DNA from: Gimesia alba
GTDB lineage: Bacteria > Planctomycetota > Planctomycetia > Planctomycetales > Planctomycetaceae
Assembly: GCF_007744675.1 (NCBI RefSeq)
Contig: NZ_CP036269.1
Coordinates: 1,627,501-1,691,500, forward strand
Length of the DNA stretch: 64,000 nucleotides
Direction: 5' to 3'
Shown here: positions 8,733-19,156 of the stretch, piece by piece
Position numbering within the stretch: the stretch's first letter is position 1
Layout of the letters: each line of letters starts with the position of its first letter
Notes under the pieces: model-generated
What the model was told of the DNA's origin: nothing
The model's input: the letters and a program-made list of their open reading frames with translations, nothing else
Databases searched by the model: none
Position numbers and translations under genes: made by a program

Positions 8733-10178
8733 ATGGACGGTAAGGAAGTTCTCCGGATTGTTGATGCCATTCAACGCGATAAAAGTATCGATAAAGAAAT
8801 CGTGTTTGGTGGAATTGAGCAGGCTATCCTGTCAGCTGCGCGCCGACACTTTGGGGATGATCACGAGCTTACTGTAGATATTGATCGTGAGTCGGGTGAG
8901 CCAACCGTTTATTGCGACAGTGAAAAGTTAGCTCAGGATATTCTCGGTGAAATTCTGGGCCGGGTTGCTGCTCAAACAGCCAAGCAGGTGATGATTCAGA
9001 AAATCCGTGAAGCAGAACGTGACACGGTTTTTGATGAATATATGGAAATGCAACACCAGTCGGTTTCGGGAACAGTCTCCCGAGTCGAAGGGGGTGCCGT
9101 TCTGATAAACCTGGGGAAAATTGAAGGCATTCTTCCCCGAGGCGAACAGATTCCCGGTGAATCATTTCGCGTCGGTGATCGAGTGCGAGCGATTGTATTA
9201 GACGTGCGAAAAGCGGGAAGCCGCGTGAAAGTGATTCTCTCGCGGACACATCCCGATATGGTACGCCGTTTGTTTGAGCTTGAGATTCCAGAGGTAGCCG
9301 ATCGAATTATCGATGTTCGGTCATTAGCGCGCGAGGCCGGTTATCGTTCGAAAGTGGCGGTCTCCTGTATCGACAGCAGCATTGACTGCGTCGGAGCCTG
9401 CGTGGGTATGCGGGGCGCCCGGATTAAAAATATTGTTGATGAACTTGCCGGCGAGCGAATTGATATTGTTCGCTGGAATGATTCGCTGCAGGTACTGGTT
9501 CCGAATTCACTGCAGCCTGCGGAAGTGGAAGACGTGATTTTGTGTCCGATGTTAGGACGTGTGATTGTGCTGGTACGCGACGATCAACTACCACTGGCGA
9601 TCGGCCGAAAAGGACAGAACGTGCGTCTGGCATCCAAACTGGTTGGCTGGGATATCGAAGTGATGACTCAAACCGAGCTGGACGAACAATTGGATAAAAC
9701 TGTCGAAGCATTTTCTTCGATTCCGGGAGTTTCAGAGGAACTGGCAGAGAGTTTAGTCTCGCAAGGTTTCTTCAGCTACTATGACTTGTCTGTGATTGAA
9801 CCAGACCAGTTGGCAGAGTTGGGCGGCTTGACTGCCGAGCAGTGTGAGCAAATTGTTGACGTTGCTGACCGGGAGAGTGAACGCGTTGAAGCAGAAGAAG
9901 AAGCGATGCGTGCTGCCAAGAAGAATCAGCCAGCTGGTGCAGAAGCAAAACCAGAAGCGCCTGTTGAAGCGCCCGCATCAGAAGTAGAAGAAGAAACAGC
10001 TGTGGCGGAAGAGCCAGCACCAGAGGTTGAAGAGACAGTCGCTGAAGAGACTTCGGAACCAGAGGCGGCTGCATCTGAAGAAGAAGTGCCTGCGACTGCA
10101 GAGGTTGAAACTGGTTCTGAAGAGGAACCAGTGAATGTGGAAAATGTGACGGAAGAACCGACTGAGAAGCAGGAATAA
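8733..10178 (+). CDS. nusA: Transcription termination/antitermination factor NusA
   Basis: NusA binds RNA polymerase and nascent RNA and modulates pausing, termination and antitermination. The 481-residue product has the N-terminal polymerase-binding domain (residues 1-105), an S1 domain (about 108-172) and two KH domains, the second with the [11 protein letters not shown] motif. A helix-hairpin-helix-like segment ([17 protein letters not shown]) follows. From about residue 385 the tail is Glu/Ala/Pro-rich and low in complexity. The start has an AAGGA 9 bases upstream. rimP, which usually precedes nusA, is absent. infB and rbfA follow. Confidence 0.95.
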   Translation: MDGKEVLRIVDAIQRDKSIDKEIVFGGIEQAILSAARRHFGDDHELTVDIDRESGEPTVYCDSEKLAQDILGEILGRVAAQTAKQVMIQKIREAERDTVFDEYMEMQHQSVSGTVSRVEGGAVLINLGKIEGILPRGEQIPGESFRVGDRVRAIVLDVRKAGSRVKVILSRTHPDMVRRLFELEIPEVADRIIDVRSLAREAGYRSKVAVSCIDSSIDCVGACVGMRGARIKNIVDELAGERIDIVRWNDSLQVLVPNSLQPAEVEDVILCPMLGRVIVLVRDDQLPLAIGRKGQNVRLASKLVGWDIEVMTQTELDEQLDKTVEAFSSIPGVSEELAESLVSQGFFSYYDLSVIEPDQLAELGGLTAEQCEQIVDVADRESERVEAEEEAMRAAKKNQPAGAEAKPEAPVEAPASEVEEETAVAEEPAPEVEETVAEETSEPEAAASEEEVPATAEVETGSEEEPVNVENVTEEPTEKQE

Positions 10179-10290
10179 ATCGTTTTATTACGAGTAAGTG
10201 TTATGAGGTGTTTTTACCTCATAGGGCAATTCGTTTGAGTCTGACTGGATTGAAAAACGTTTTGCAAATTTGTTCACGGGAGAAGGGCTG

Positions 10291-13077
10291 TTGAAGATTC
10301 GTATTTTTGCTCTTGCAAAAGAGTTGGGAATGGACAGCAAGGTGCTGATCGATGAATGTAACCAGGCGGGGGTGAAGTTAAAAAACTCCGCTTTGGCTAG
10401 CATCACGCCCGAAGAACGTGACATCGTTATTGCTTATTTAGACAAGAAGGACCAACCTTCTGAGGGTTCTGCGGAAGCCGTCGATCAGGCCGTTCTGACG
10501 CCTCAGCGAGAACCCAAAAAGATGCGGACCATCAAAGCAATGACGTCTCGCGCACAGACGCCGCGCTCAGCGCCTCCGAAACCCGCTGAAGAACCTTCAG
10601 AGCCTGAAGAAAATGAGGCTGGGGTCGCGGTAGAACAGGAAGAACCAGAATCAGAAGTGGCAGCTGAAAGCGCACCTCCTGCAGAGGAAAAAACAGAAGA
10701 GCCAGCGGAAGCCGCTGAGTCTCGCTCTGGTTTACTGAAACGGAAATCAGAGCGACAACCCGAAGAAGAGGACAAGGGCGATTCAGAACAGGCTCTCAGT
10801 CGGGATGACTATGTCCCCGCTGGTGGCGCGATGAAGTCTTCGGGCATGCGTGAGATGAAACCACGGGGGTCGACACGTACTGGCAAGCAGCAGGCCAAAA
10901 CACGACCTAAGTCTGCTCTGCCTTCGGTGGCAGCACCTCCCGCTTATAAGCAGCCGGTGATTCCGAAGGTCAAGAAAAAAGAAGAGAAGGCCCAGAAGCC
11001 GGAAGTGCGATTGACTGCAGATATCCTTGAGCAGAAGAGTCCGCTGGCTGCTCACCTTGCACAGCATACAGAGCAGAAGAAGAAGGATAAAGACAAAGAT
11101 CGTGAGGCACCGGATGATGATTCAAAAGGTCGCCGCGGAAGCCTGAGCCTGGTCGAGGCACGGAAGCAGCGTCGCGAACAGCGCAAAGAAGGCCGCCGTG
11201 TCTTCGCTCCAGATGGAACGGAGCAACAGGAAGTCGTTGGTCGCCGTCCCCGTCGTACAAAGCGGAAGCATGACACCGGCCCCATTGTTCACAAAACCGA
11301 AGCTGAAGTCGAAGTTCCGATGACTGTGCGGAGCCTGTCCGAAGCGATGGGTCGTCCCGCTAAAGCGATTATGTCGATCTTGTTCAAAGAGTTTGGTGAG
11401 ATGGTCACGATTAACCAGATCATTGAAGAAGAGACCGCATTGGCAGTGGCGCTGGAGTTGGGTGTGGACCTGACCTTCAAGAGACAAAAGGGCGCTCAGG
11501 AAACAGTGACCGAGATTATGGAGCAGGAAGATGCTCCGGAAGATCTTGTCACGCGTCCGCCGGTGATTACGGTTCTGGGGCACGTCGATCATGGAAAGAC
11601 GACACTTGTCGATTCATTGCGAAACTCAAAAGTCGTAGAAGGTGAAGCAGGGGGGATTACCCAGCATATCGCCGCTTATCAGATCGATTACAACGGCCAC
11701 AAATTGACGTTTGTTGATACACCCGGTCACGCCGCATTCAGTGAGATGCGATCACGGGGAGCCAACGTAACAGACATGGTAGTTCTGGTTGTCGCCGCCG
11801 ACGATGGTGTGATGCCTCAAACTGCTGAAAGTATCAGCCACGTTAAGGCTTCAGGGGTACCCATGGTGGTGGCGATGAACAAGATTGACTTGCCGGACAT
11901 CAATGAGCAAAAGGTATTACAGGATTTGACAGCCCAGAATGTGCTGCCCTCTGAATGGGGTGGCGAAACGGATGTGGTCCGTGTATCGGCGCTCAAAGGG
12001 ACCGGACTGGATGATCTGCTGGAAACACTGCTGTTAACCGCAGAATTGCATGAACTCAAAGCCAACCCGAATCGGCCTGCCGTCGGCGTCTGCCTGGAAG
12101 GGTTCCGTGATGAAGGGCGTGGCTCGGTTGCCTGGTTGATTGTTCAAAAGGGAACCTTACGGATCGGTGATGCCGTGATTTGCGGTAAATCCTACGGTTA
12201 CATTCGCGCCATGTATGATGACATGGATCAGCAAATTGAAGAGGCACCTCCTTCGATGCCTGTCAAGGTAACAGGCTTGGATACGGTGCCTGGCGCTGGC
12301 GATCATTTTGTCGTAGTCGACGATATCGATCAGGCAAGAGCGTTAGCCGAAGAGCGTCGGCATGAAGGGCGTGCTGATGTATTGTCACGACATAGCGGCG
12401 GTCCTCGCACGCTGGAAGACATTCTGGGGTCTGCCCGTGAAGGTGCGATTCAGGACCTGCCTCTGATTATCAAAGCGGATACCCCCGGTTCACTGGAAGC
12501 GATTCGTAGTGAGATCGGGAAGTTCGAGCATCCTGAAGTACGTGTCAAAATTCTGCATGAAGGAATCGGCGGAGTTAACGAGAGTGATGTTTATCTGGCG
12601 AGTGCATCGAATGCCATCATTATTGCATTCCATGTAGTAGCAGAAGATCGTGCCAGGAATCTGGCGACCCAGGAAGATGTTGAGATTCGCCGCTACAGCA
12701 TTATTTATGAAGTGGTCGATGACATCAGACAATCGCTGGAAGGTCTATTGCGTCCCGAGCTGGTGCAGGAGCAAACCGGCCGTGCATTGGTCCTGCAGAC
12801 GTTTTCGATCAGTCGCTTCGGAAAGATTGCAGGTTGCCGTGTTCTGAATGGAACCATTAACAGGAACGATCGGGTCCACCTGATTCGAGATCAGAAAATT
12901 CTGAATCAGTATCCGATTGCTTCGTTAAAGCGAGAGAAGGATGATGTCAAGGAAGTTCGAGAAGGCATGGAGTGCGGTATTTTGCTATCCGGGTTTAATG
13001 ATATTAAAGAGGGTGACCTGTTAGAAGCATTCCGGATCAATGAAGTGAAACGAACGCTCGATTCGACGTCGAAGTAG
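10291..13077 (+). CDS. infB: Translation initiation factor IF-2
   Basis: IF-2 is the GTPase that brings initiator tRNA to the small ribosomal subunit. I choose a TTG start at 10291 because it gives the family's canonical opening (M)[12 protein letters not shown] and has a GGGAGAAGGG ribosome site directly upstream; the frame's longer version adds seven unrelated residues. The 928-residue product has an N-terminal IF2N module, a long charged linker (about 55-330) rich in Glu/Pro/Ala then Lys/Arg, and a second IF2N module. The G domain follows, with GHVDHGKTT (about 429), DTPGHAAF and NKIDL, and then the C-terminal domains. It sits between nusA and rbfA. Confidence 0.96.
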   Translation: MKIRIFALAKELGMDSKVLIDECNQAGVKLKNSALASITPEERDIVIAYLDKKDQPSEGSAEAVDQAVLTPQREPKKMRTIKAMTSRAQTPRSAPPKPAEEPSEPEENEAGVAVEQEEPESEVAAESAPPAEEKTEEPAEAAESRSGLLKRKSERQPEEEDKGDSEQALSRDDYVPAGGAMKSSGMREMKPRGSTRTGKQQAKTRPKSALPSVAAPPAYKQPVIPKVKKKEEKAQKPEVRLTADILEQKSPLAAHLAQHTEQKKKDKDKDREAPDDDSKGRRGSLSLVEARKQRREQRKEGRRVFAPDGTEQQEVVGRRPRRTKRKHDTGPIVHKTEAEVEVPMTVRSLSEAMGRPAKAIMSILFKEFGEMVTINQIIEEETALAVALELGVDLTFKRQKGAQETVTEIMEQEDAPEDLVTRPPVITVLGHVDHGKTTLVDSLRNSKVVEGEAGGITQHIAAYQIDYNGHKLTFVDTPGHAAFSEMRSRGANVTDMVVLVVAADDGVMPQTAESISHVKASGVPMVVAMNKIDLPDINEQKVLQDLTAQNVLPSEWGGETDVVRVSALKGTGLDDLLETLLLTAELHELKANPNRPAVGVCLEGFRDEGRGSVAWLIVQKGTLRIGDAVICGKSYGYIRAMYDDMDQQIEEAPPSMPVKVTGLDTVPGAGDHFVVVDDIDQARALAEERRHEGRADVLSRHSGGPRTLEDILGSAREGAIQDLPLIIKADTPGSLEAIRSEIGKFEHPEVRVKILHEGIGGVNESDVYLASASNAIIIAFHVVAEDRARNLATQEDVEIRRYSIIYEVVDDIRQSLEGLLRPELVQEQTGRALVLQTFSISRFGKIAGCRVLNGTINRNDRVHLIRDQKILNQYPIASLKREKDDVKEVREGMECGILLSGFNDIKEGDLLEAFRINEVKRTLDSTSK

Positions 13078-13112
13078 AACCGGGTGAATTAGTGAATGCT
13101 TGCGGGGACTGA

Positions 13113-13523
13113 ATGACATCACGTCGATTAGCAAAAATCGCTCAGGCGATATTAGAAACAGTGAGTACGACAATCCTGTTGCATCTCCGCGATCCTCGGA
13201 TCAAGAATGTAACAGTATTGCACGTTGATGTTGCACCAGATGTGCAGTCAGCCAAGATCTATATTTCGATCATGGGGGATGAAAAGACAAAAGCGCTTTG
13301 TATGCATGGGTTGGAGTCTGCTAAAGGGTTTATTCAATCCAAAATAGCAGATCGAATTCAAACTCGTTATACACCAGTGATTAAATTTGTTCTGGATTCT
13401 TCTGTCAAAGAAACGACAGATGCGCTTCGTCTTTTGGATGAGTTACAGGCCGAGAGAGAAACGGAAGAGTTAGCGAATGAGCCTTCTTCGGCTGAGGAGC
13501 AGAGCACGGACGAAGGATCGTAG
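13113..13523 (+). CDS. rbfA: 30S ribosome-binding factor RbfA
   Basis: RbfA binds the pre-30S particle and helps 16S rRNA 5'-end maturation. The 136-residue product has the KH-like core with the family motifs LHLRDPRIKNVTVLHVDVAPD and a later LRLLDEL near residue 110. The C-terminal acidic tail is short. It starts 35 bases after infB, completing the nusA-infB-rbfA cluster. No truB follows; the next gene encodes an endonuclease III-like protein. Confidence 0.92.
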   Translation: MTSRRLAKIAQAILETVSTTILLHLRDPRIKNVTVLHVDVAPDVQSAKIYISIMGDEKTKALCMHGLESAKGFIQSKIADRIQTRYTPVIKFVLDSSVKETTDALRLLDELQAERETEELANEPSSAEEQSTDEGS

Positions 13524-13610
13524 CGGGAAGAACTGGCAGTGTTCCCGTGAATGAAAGAGTTGTTTTCATTACTTTCCATTTGAAATATCTCAAATATTGC
13601 ACAGACAGAT

Positions 13611-14546
13611 ATGGTTGCTAAAAAAATATCAACATCCGACAAACAGGCTATCTGTAAGAAGCTGATCGCGTTACTCAAAAAACGGTATTCAGCAACATTA
13701 CCAAAATATGATCGTCCCGTATTAGAGACGATCTTGCACGCTATCTGTCTCGAGAATACGACCAATTCACAAGCGGATGAAGTGTTTGATGCCCTGCTGG
13801 AAGGGTTTCATGATCTGAATGAAATCCGGGTCAGCACGATTTCTGAACTGGAATCGTGCTTTTCTGCTGTGGGTGATGCGGAATGGCGAGCGTATCGGAT
13901 CAGATCTGTCTTACAGTATGTGTTTGACAAAGAATACTGCTTTGATCTGGAATTGATGCGAAAGAAAACACTGGAGCAGGCACAAAAACAGTTAACGAGA
14001 ATGAAGTCGTTAACTCCGTTTGTGATCAATCATACTCTACAGGTCATACTGGGGAGTCATCTTGTTCCCGCAGATGAAAAAATTCTGAATGCCAGTAAAT
14101 GGCTGGGGCTGGTTCCCGCTGATGAGTCCATTGAAACCGCCAGCGATAGCCTGAAATCGAGTGTGCGTAAGTCGGACGCCCCGTTGTTCAGCCATTTGTT
14201 GCGATGTCTGGCGACAGACGAGGAGTTGGCGGCTGACTTTAATTTAGCAAAAAATCCCTTGCCGGAAGAAGGCGTCGATTTAAAGCAGGCACCAAATCGT
14301 TTGGAAGATATGTTTGCCAATCCACTTTCGAAACAGAAGAAAAAAGCCACAAAGAAGAAAAAGAAAGTTGCGACCAAAGCTAAAAAAGCTGCTGCAAAAG
14401 TGAAAAAGAAAGTTCCTGCGAAAGGAACTAAGAAAGCCGCTAAGAAAACACCTGCAAAAGCAGCCAAGAAAAAAGTACCTGCCAAAAAGGCGGGGACCAA
14501 GAAAAAAGTACCCAAAAAGAAGAAATCTCCTTCCACCAAAAAATAG
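13611..14546 (+). CDS. Degenerate endonuclease III-like protein with histone H1-like basic tail
   Basis: Residues 30-170 resemble the HhH-GPD fold of endonuclease III: RPVLETILHAICLENTTNSQAD matches the LETLVHTILSQNTTD-type segment. The later LTPFVINHTLQVILGSHLVPADEKI region occupies the place of the helix-hairpin-helix and catalytic aspartate. The catalytic Lys of the GRKTA motif is not present, Asp155 (PADEK) may represent the aspartate, and there is no four-Cys iron-sulfur cluster. Residues 240-311 are almost entirely Lys, Ala, Pro and Val with repeated KKVPAK and KKAAKK units, as in histone H1-type tails. A non-catalytic DNA-binding or nucleoid role is plausible but inferred. It follows rbfA on the same strand after 87 bases. 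Confidence 0.7.
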   Translation: MVAKKISTSDKQAICKKLIALLKKRYSATLPKYDRPVLETILHAICLENTTNSQADEVFDALLEGFHDLNEIRVSTISELESCFSAVGDAEWRAYRIRSVLQYVFDKEYCFDLELMRKKTLEQAQKQLTRMKSLTPFVINHTLQVILGSHLVPADEKILNASKWLGLVPADESIETASDSLKSSVRKSDAPLFSHLLRCLATDEELAADFNLAKNPLPEEGVDLKQAPNRLEDMFANPLSKQKKKATKKKKKVATKAKKAAAKVKKKVPAKGTKKAAKKTPAKAAKKKVPAKKAGTKKKVPKKKKSPSTKK

Positions 14547-14791
14547 GCAAACCGAACTAAGCTCTGCCAGCCAGCTTTCCAGATGACCACAAATGACTTT
14601 CATTCGACCTGTACCATCAATATTCTTCCGGTTTTCTCGGTATGAAAATAATGGATTCCGCAGAAAGCAGGCTTGGAGAAGGTGGTGAATAGGAGTTACA
14701 ATAAATATTCTCTGTTACTGTGCTTGCAAACATAGTCTGTAGTATCAGAAAGAGAATACCTGATCTCTGTTTCCCATAATGGAGTTTGACG

Positions 14792-17065
14792 ATGAGTGGT
14801 TTTCCCAAGACGGCGATCCTGTTAGCTGGCCAGTTCCTGTTGTTACCTGTGTTAACGGTCTCAATTGGTCTGTCCTCTGTTTCAGCCAAAATGCCGGGCA
14901 AGAAGGGAAGCAGTAAAACCCCTCAGAAACAGTCGGTGCCCAAAGTCTTCTCATTGGAAGGGGGGATTGCTGATGACGATGTAATGCCCTTGGTCCCTGC
15001 AAAACCGCGCACTCCTGAAGAGCAGAAACAGATTGACTCAGCTGCCTGGTATATGACCGGGCGTTTGCGTGAAGCACGGAACGATTTTATTGGAGCTTAC
15101 GAAGCCTATAAAAAGGCGATGGAATATAATCCCAATTCGATCGAGATCTACCGAGTTCTGATCAGACTGGCATCGGGGCTTGATAAAACAGAAGAAGCAA
15201 TTGAATTTGCACAGAAGGCCGTTGCCCTCGACCCGAATGATTATGAACTCATGCGTAAGCTGGGTTTGCATATGGCAGGGCAAGGGCGGTTTGAAGACGC
15301 CATCATGTTTCTGAAAAAAGCATCCGACTCTCCTGCGATTAACAAAAAGTCGGGTGTGTATGTCAGTGTCAAACACGACCAGGCAAATCTCTACGAGCGC
15401 TTAGGAAAGCACGAGGAAGCTGCTCAATGCTGGGAAGTCGTATTTAATGCACTGACAAAGCCGGATGAATATACTTTTGAATTTAGTTCACGTTCCCGAC
15501 TGGAAGCGAATCAGGCAAAATTATATGAACGGATCGGGCAGTCATTTCTGGAAACAGACCGACTGAAACTGGCTGTGGAAGCCTTCAACAAAGCAGCGGA
15601 ATCACAAAAAGGCCGTCCGGGGATCCTGAAGTATCATCTGGCTCAGGTTTATTTTCGATCCAAACAATATCAGCAGGCACTGGATTCGTTGCAGGCCTAT
15701 TTCGATGAGCAATTGCAATCAAAAGGCCGCAAGGCTTATGAATTTCTAGCAGAGATCCTGAAGTCCTTAAATCGTTCAGATGAATTGATTCCCAAGTTGC
15801 AACAGCTCGCAGAGAAAGACCGATTCAATCGAACTCTGCATTACTATCTGGCCGAGCAATATAAGTCAGCGGGCCAGTTTGATGAAGCCGAGAAAACCTA
15901 TCTGGGCGCAATCGGAAAATCATCCGACCTCGATGGACTGGTGGGGTTAATGTCCCTGTACCAGAGTAATCAGAAGTATGACAAGCTGATTCCAACGCTC
16001 TCTAAAATTGTGCAGACGAGTGATGGGATTCAAAGAATTCAATCAGACTTGCAGAAGATGTCGCAGGATAAAGAATTTATCCAAGCGCTGCTGGCCGAAG
16101 CACAAAAACTGAAAGACAAAGATCCTCCGGGTATCGATGTCTATTCCGGCTTTATCATTGCCAAGCTGGCCTCAGTCGCGGATCAGAAAAAAGCAGCAGG
16201 TGAATTTTACCAGTTTGCATTGGACACTGCCGAAAAACATCCCAAACCCCAAGTACGTGGGAACTGGGCATTTTTGATCTTACAGGGATATCGCCCGTTA
16301 TTGAGGCTGGATGGCCAATTTGGTACGCTGTCGGACTTGTTACAGAAAGCCGTTGAAAATCCTCTCTTGGCGCCGCAACGGCTTGATCTGCTGTTTCAAT
16401 TAGCCGATGCCCGAGAGCGGAATGGCCAAACGCAGGCTGCTCTGAAAGCCAATCAACAAGCCCGGCAGATTGCTTCCCAAATTCCTGATTTGGAATTCCA
16501 GCATGCCTGGATCTACTATCACAGTCGCGATTGGGACAAAGCGATTGAGCAGTTGCAGAAATTTATCCAAAAGTATTACAAGCAGAAGGAACTTGTTTAT
16601 CAGGTAAAGATGATGCTTTCGAATTCTTATGTGCAAAAGGGAGACATCGGCAAGGGGGAAGAAGTATTGGAAGAGTTGCTTGCCGCTGATCCGGAGAACC
16701 CATCAATCAATAATGATCTAGGCTATCTTTATGCTGATCAGGGCAAGAAGCTGGAACAGGCCGAAAAGATGATTCGGATTGCATTAAAGTCAGAGCCCAA
16801 TAATATGGCTTATCTCGACAGTATGGGCTGGGTGCTGTTTAAGCGACAGAAATATACAGAGGCCCAGGAATATCTGGAGCGTGCCAGTAAACTGCCGGGA
16901 GGCGGCGACAGTACGATTCTGGACCATCTGGCTGACTGTTACAACAAACTAGACAAGAAAAAAGAAGCAACCGAACTCTGGAAGAAGGCGTTGGAAGAAG
17001 CACAAAAAGCAACTCCCCCTGACACGAAGATGATTGAGCAAATTGAAAAGAAACTCAATCAGTAA
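14792..17065 (+). CDS. Large secreted TPR-repeat protein
   Basis: The start is set at ATG 14792, with GGAG seven bases upstream, in preference to a TTG two codons earlier. The 757-residue product has a signal peptide (hydrophobic to about residue 29, SVSA) and a short basic linker. Many tetratricopeptide repeats run from about residue 85 to the C-terminus, including the classic AYEAYKKAMEYNPNSIEIY and NNDLGYLYADQGKKLEQAE. The repeats occur in two blocks separated by a Gln/Leu-rich middle. The layout resembles scaffold proteins of the outer envelope; no enzyme domain is seen. The specific role is unknown. Confidence 0.85.
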   Translation: MSGFPKTAILLAGQFLLLPVLTVSIGLSSVSAKMPGKKGSSKTPQKQSVPKVFSLEGGIADDDVMPLVPAKPRTPEEQKQIDSAAWYMTGRLREARNDFIGAYEAYKKAMEYNPNSIEIYRVLIRLASGLDKTEEAIEFAQKAVALDPNDYELMRKLGLHMAGQGRFEDAIMFLKKASDSPAINKKSGVYVSVKHDQANLYERLGKHEEAAQCWEVVFNALTKPDEYTFEFSSRSRLEANQAKLYERIGQSFLETDRLKLAVEAFNKAAESQKGRPGILKYHLAQVYFRSKQYQQALDSLQAYFDEQLQSKGRKAYEFLAEILKSLNRSDELIPKLQQLAEKDRFNRTLHYYLAEQYKSAGQFDEAEKTYLGAIGKSSDLDGLVGLMSLYQSNQKYDKLIPTLSKIVQTSDGIQRIQSDLQKMSQDKEFIQALLAEAQKLKDKDPPGIDVYSGFIIAKLASVADQKKAAGEFYQFALDTAEKHPKPQVRGNWAFLILQGYRPLLRLDGQFGTLSDLLQKAVENPLLAPQRLDLLFQLADARERNGQTQAALKANQQARQIASQIPDLEFQHAWIYYHSRDWDKAIEQLQKFIQKYYKQKELVYQVKMMLSNSYVQKGDIGKGEEVLEELLAADPENPSINNDLGYLYADQGKKLEQAEKMIRIALKSEPNNMAYLDSMGWVLFKRQKYTEAQEYLERASKLPGGGDSTILDHLADCYNKLDKKKEATELWKKALEEAQKATPPDTKMIEQIEKKLNQ

Positions 17066-17176
17066 AAGAGGCCTTTCCTTTCTCGTGTTTTGTAGAATAA
17101 GTTAAACGATTTCTGATCTGCGTTGTTCTGGCGCAGGTATTTCACTTTATTATTTATTGAGCTGAGCGAACTATAA

Positions 17177-17929
17177 ATGGCAGGTCATTCACATTGGGCA
17201 AATATCGCCGCCAAGAAAGGGGTGATTGATAAAAAGCGGGGTAAGCTGTTTGGCAAGTTGAGTCGTGCGATTATCGTGGCGGCACAACATGGCGGAGGCG
17301 ACCCTGGTATGAATCTGGCATTACGGTATGCCATTGATAAGGCCCGCAAAGCCAGTATGCCGAAAGAAAACATTGACCGCGCCGTGAAAAAAGGCTGCGG
17401 TGAGTTATCCGGTGAAAACTTTGAAGAGTTGGTCTACGAAGGCTACGGTGCTGCTGGTGTGGCGGTGTTGTGCGATATTCTGACAGAGAACAGAAATCGA
17501 ACCGCCGGTGAGATTCGCAAGATCTTTGAAGTGCATGGCGGCAACCTGGGCAGCACCGGCTGCGTGGCCTGGATGTTTGAACGCAAAGGCCTGTTTCTGG
17601 TTCCCTGTGAAAATGTCGAAGAAGACGAATTGTTTGAGATTGCATTGGAAGCAGGTGCGGATGACGTTTCCGCCAATGGTGATGTCTATGAAGTCACCTG
17701 CAGTATTGAGGCATTTCAACAGGTCGCTGATACGTTTGAGGAAAAGAAAATTCCCACAAATCTGGCAGAGATTTCGCGCATTCCCGATACGACGGTCGAT
17801 TTGGGAGTCGAAGACGGGAAAAAAGTATTCAGACTCATGGAGGCACTTGAAGACCATGATGATGTGCAAAGTGTAACAGCCAATTTTAATATTCCAGATG
17901 AGATCATGGCAGAGGTCACCGCCGATTAA
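17177..17929 (+). CDS. YebC/PmpR family protein
   Basis: The N-terminus MAGHSHWANIAAKKGVIDKK and the 250-residue length identify the YebC/TACO1 family, proteins implicated in relieving ribosome stalling at proline-rich stretches and in some cases in transcription regulation. Family motifs GGGDPGMNLALR and YEGYGAAGVA are present. In many genomes yebC lies beside ruvC-ruvA-ruvB; here ruvB is two genes downstream, separated by a membrane protein, so this may be a dispersed remnant of that cluster. Confidence 0.94.
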   Translation: MAGHSHWANIAAKKGVIDKKRGKLFGKLSRAIIVAAQHGGGDPGMNLALRYAIDKARKASMPKENIDRAVKKGCGELSGENFEELVYEGYGAAGVAVLCDILTENRNRTAGEIRKIFEVHGGNLGSTGCVAWMFERKGLFLVPCENVEEDELFEIALEAGADDVSANGDVYEVTCSIEAFQQVADTFEEKKIPTNLAEISRIPDTTVDLGVEDGKKVFRLMEALEDHDDVQSVTANFNIPDEIMAEVTAD

Positions 17930-17957
17930 TACTTAAAACCTTTATGGGGACACAACC

Positions 17958-19010
17958 TTGACGATTGAGTTCAGTTGTTCGCATTGTGATAAAGTTCTGA
18001 AGACGTCAGATGATAAAGCAGGACGCAGAGCCAAATGTCCTCAATGTGGAGAACCGGTCACTGTCCCGCAGCCTGCTGCTACAGCAGAAGATCACGGCTT
18101 TGACGGCTTTGATGAATTCGATGAGCCAGTTCCTGAAGAAGAAAGTTTTCTGGCAGGAGCAAGTATCGATTGTCCCATGTGTGGAGAATCGATACCTGCA
18201 GATTCTAAAAAGTGCCATCATTGTGGTGAGACACTTAAAGAAGAACAGATTGCTAGTTCATACATAATTACTGTAGGTGAGGTTTATTCGAGAGCGTGGC
18301 ATGTCTTTAAAGCAAACTTGGGGAAGATTATTGGTATTCAGTTACTGGCATATATCGCATCTGCCGTGGCAACATTCCTGTTATTACTAATACTAGGAGC
18401 AATAGGCTTCGCAGGCTTTCTGGCGATGGGGAAGCCGAATCCTGGTGCCGCATTCGTTTTATTATTCATCATCTATTATGTAGTACTTATCGTAGTCAGT
18501 TCCGTCGTTCAATCGTATTTTCTTTTAGGGGTTCTCTCCTTTTTATTGAAGTTGGTGCGAGGGTCACAACCAGGGTTTAACGAACTCTTCAGCGGAGGCC
18601 CCTATTTGGGACGCATGTTACTATGTAGTCTTATTTTTCTTCTGTTATATCTGCTTGGTTACCTATGCTTTGTAATACCAGGAATCATAATAGCGCTCAT
18701 GTTTTGGCCCTACGCGTTCTTGTTGATCGACCGAAATTTGCCAGGCATTAAATCCTTCACAGAGTCCCGGAACATAACCAGGGGTAATCTTTTAAGCTTA
18801 TTTTTGATTTACCTGGTGATGGTGGGAATCACGCTAATCTCCTATGCTTTCTTATTCTTGGTGGTTTCGGGTATGGAGCAGGTACAGGGAGGGATGGCTA
18901 TCGTGGCAGTGCTATTTATACTGGGATTTATTGCCGCGATTTACCTTATTTTTATCCCCTTTGTTCTGATGGTAGGTACGGTGAGTTACGCTGAAATGAC
19001 TGGCCAGTGA
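17958..19010 (+). CDS. Membrane protein with two N-terminal zinc ribbons
   Basis: A TTG start at 17958, with GGGGACA upstream, gives 350 residues. Residues 7-32 hold CSHCDKVLK...CPQCG, the zinc-ribbon module common at the N-terminus of planctomycete membrane and regulatory proteins. A second ribbon, CPMCG...CHHCG, follows at about 73-92. The rest has about five or six hydrophobic segments of the kind seen in DUF975/YciC-like or GDPD-type membrane domains. It uses more ATA and CTA codons than its neighbours, which may indicate a different history. Function is unknown. Confidence 0.8.
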   Translation: MTIEFSCSHCDKVLKTSDDKAGRRAKCPQCGEPVTVPQPAATAEDHGFDGFDEFDEPVPEEESFLAGASIDCPMCGESIPADSKKCHHCGETLKEEQIASSYIITVGEVYSRAWHVFKANLGKIIGIQLLAYIASAVATFLLLLILGAIGFAGFLAMGKPNPGAAFVLLFIIYYVVLIVVSSVVQSYFLLGVLSFLLKLVRGSQPGFNELFSGGPYLGRMLLCSLIFLLLYLLGYLCFVIPGIIIALMFWPYAFLLIDRNLPGIKSFTESRNITRGNLLSLFLIYLVMVGITLISYAFLFLVVSGMEQVQGGMAIVAVLFILGFIAAIYLIFIPFVLMVGTVSYAEMTGQ

Positions 19011-19048
19011 ACGAATTCAATTTTTGAAACATCTGCTATTCTTGAGAG

Positions 19049-19086
19049 CTTCCCAGCCTGGGTTTTACGGCTGGGGAGTTCTTTTG
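19049..19086 (+). terminator. Likely intrinsic terminator after the zinc-ribbon membrane gene
   Basis: CCCAGCC (19052-19058) pairs with GGCTGGG (19069-19075) around a T-rich loop, and the downstream GAGTTCTTTTG supplies a broken T tract. It separates the yebC unit from ruvB. Confidence 0.55.
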
Positions 19087-19156
19087 CTATGATACCCGCC
19101 GTTGGGCAGGGGCTGTGTTGTCTCTGGTGACGGTACATTCAATTCTGGAAGTGAAC

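Noticed and set aside
9890-10178. GAA-rich stretch at the end of nusA as a possible repeat element
   Set aside because: It is in-frame coding for an acidic tail common in NusA proteins of this group.
14340-14540. Tandem Lys-codon repeats as a possible simple-sequence or regulatory repeat
   Set aside because: The AAG/AAA pattern follows codon frame and encodes the basic tail, so it is coding low complexity.
14057-14590. Minus-strand Phe/Leu-rich frame over the end of the endonuclease III-like gene
   Set aside because: It is the complement of the Lys/Ala-rich tail, which forces a Phe-rich, membrane-like translation; not a real membrane protein.
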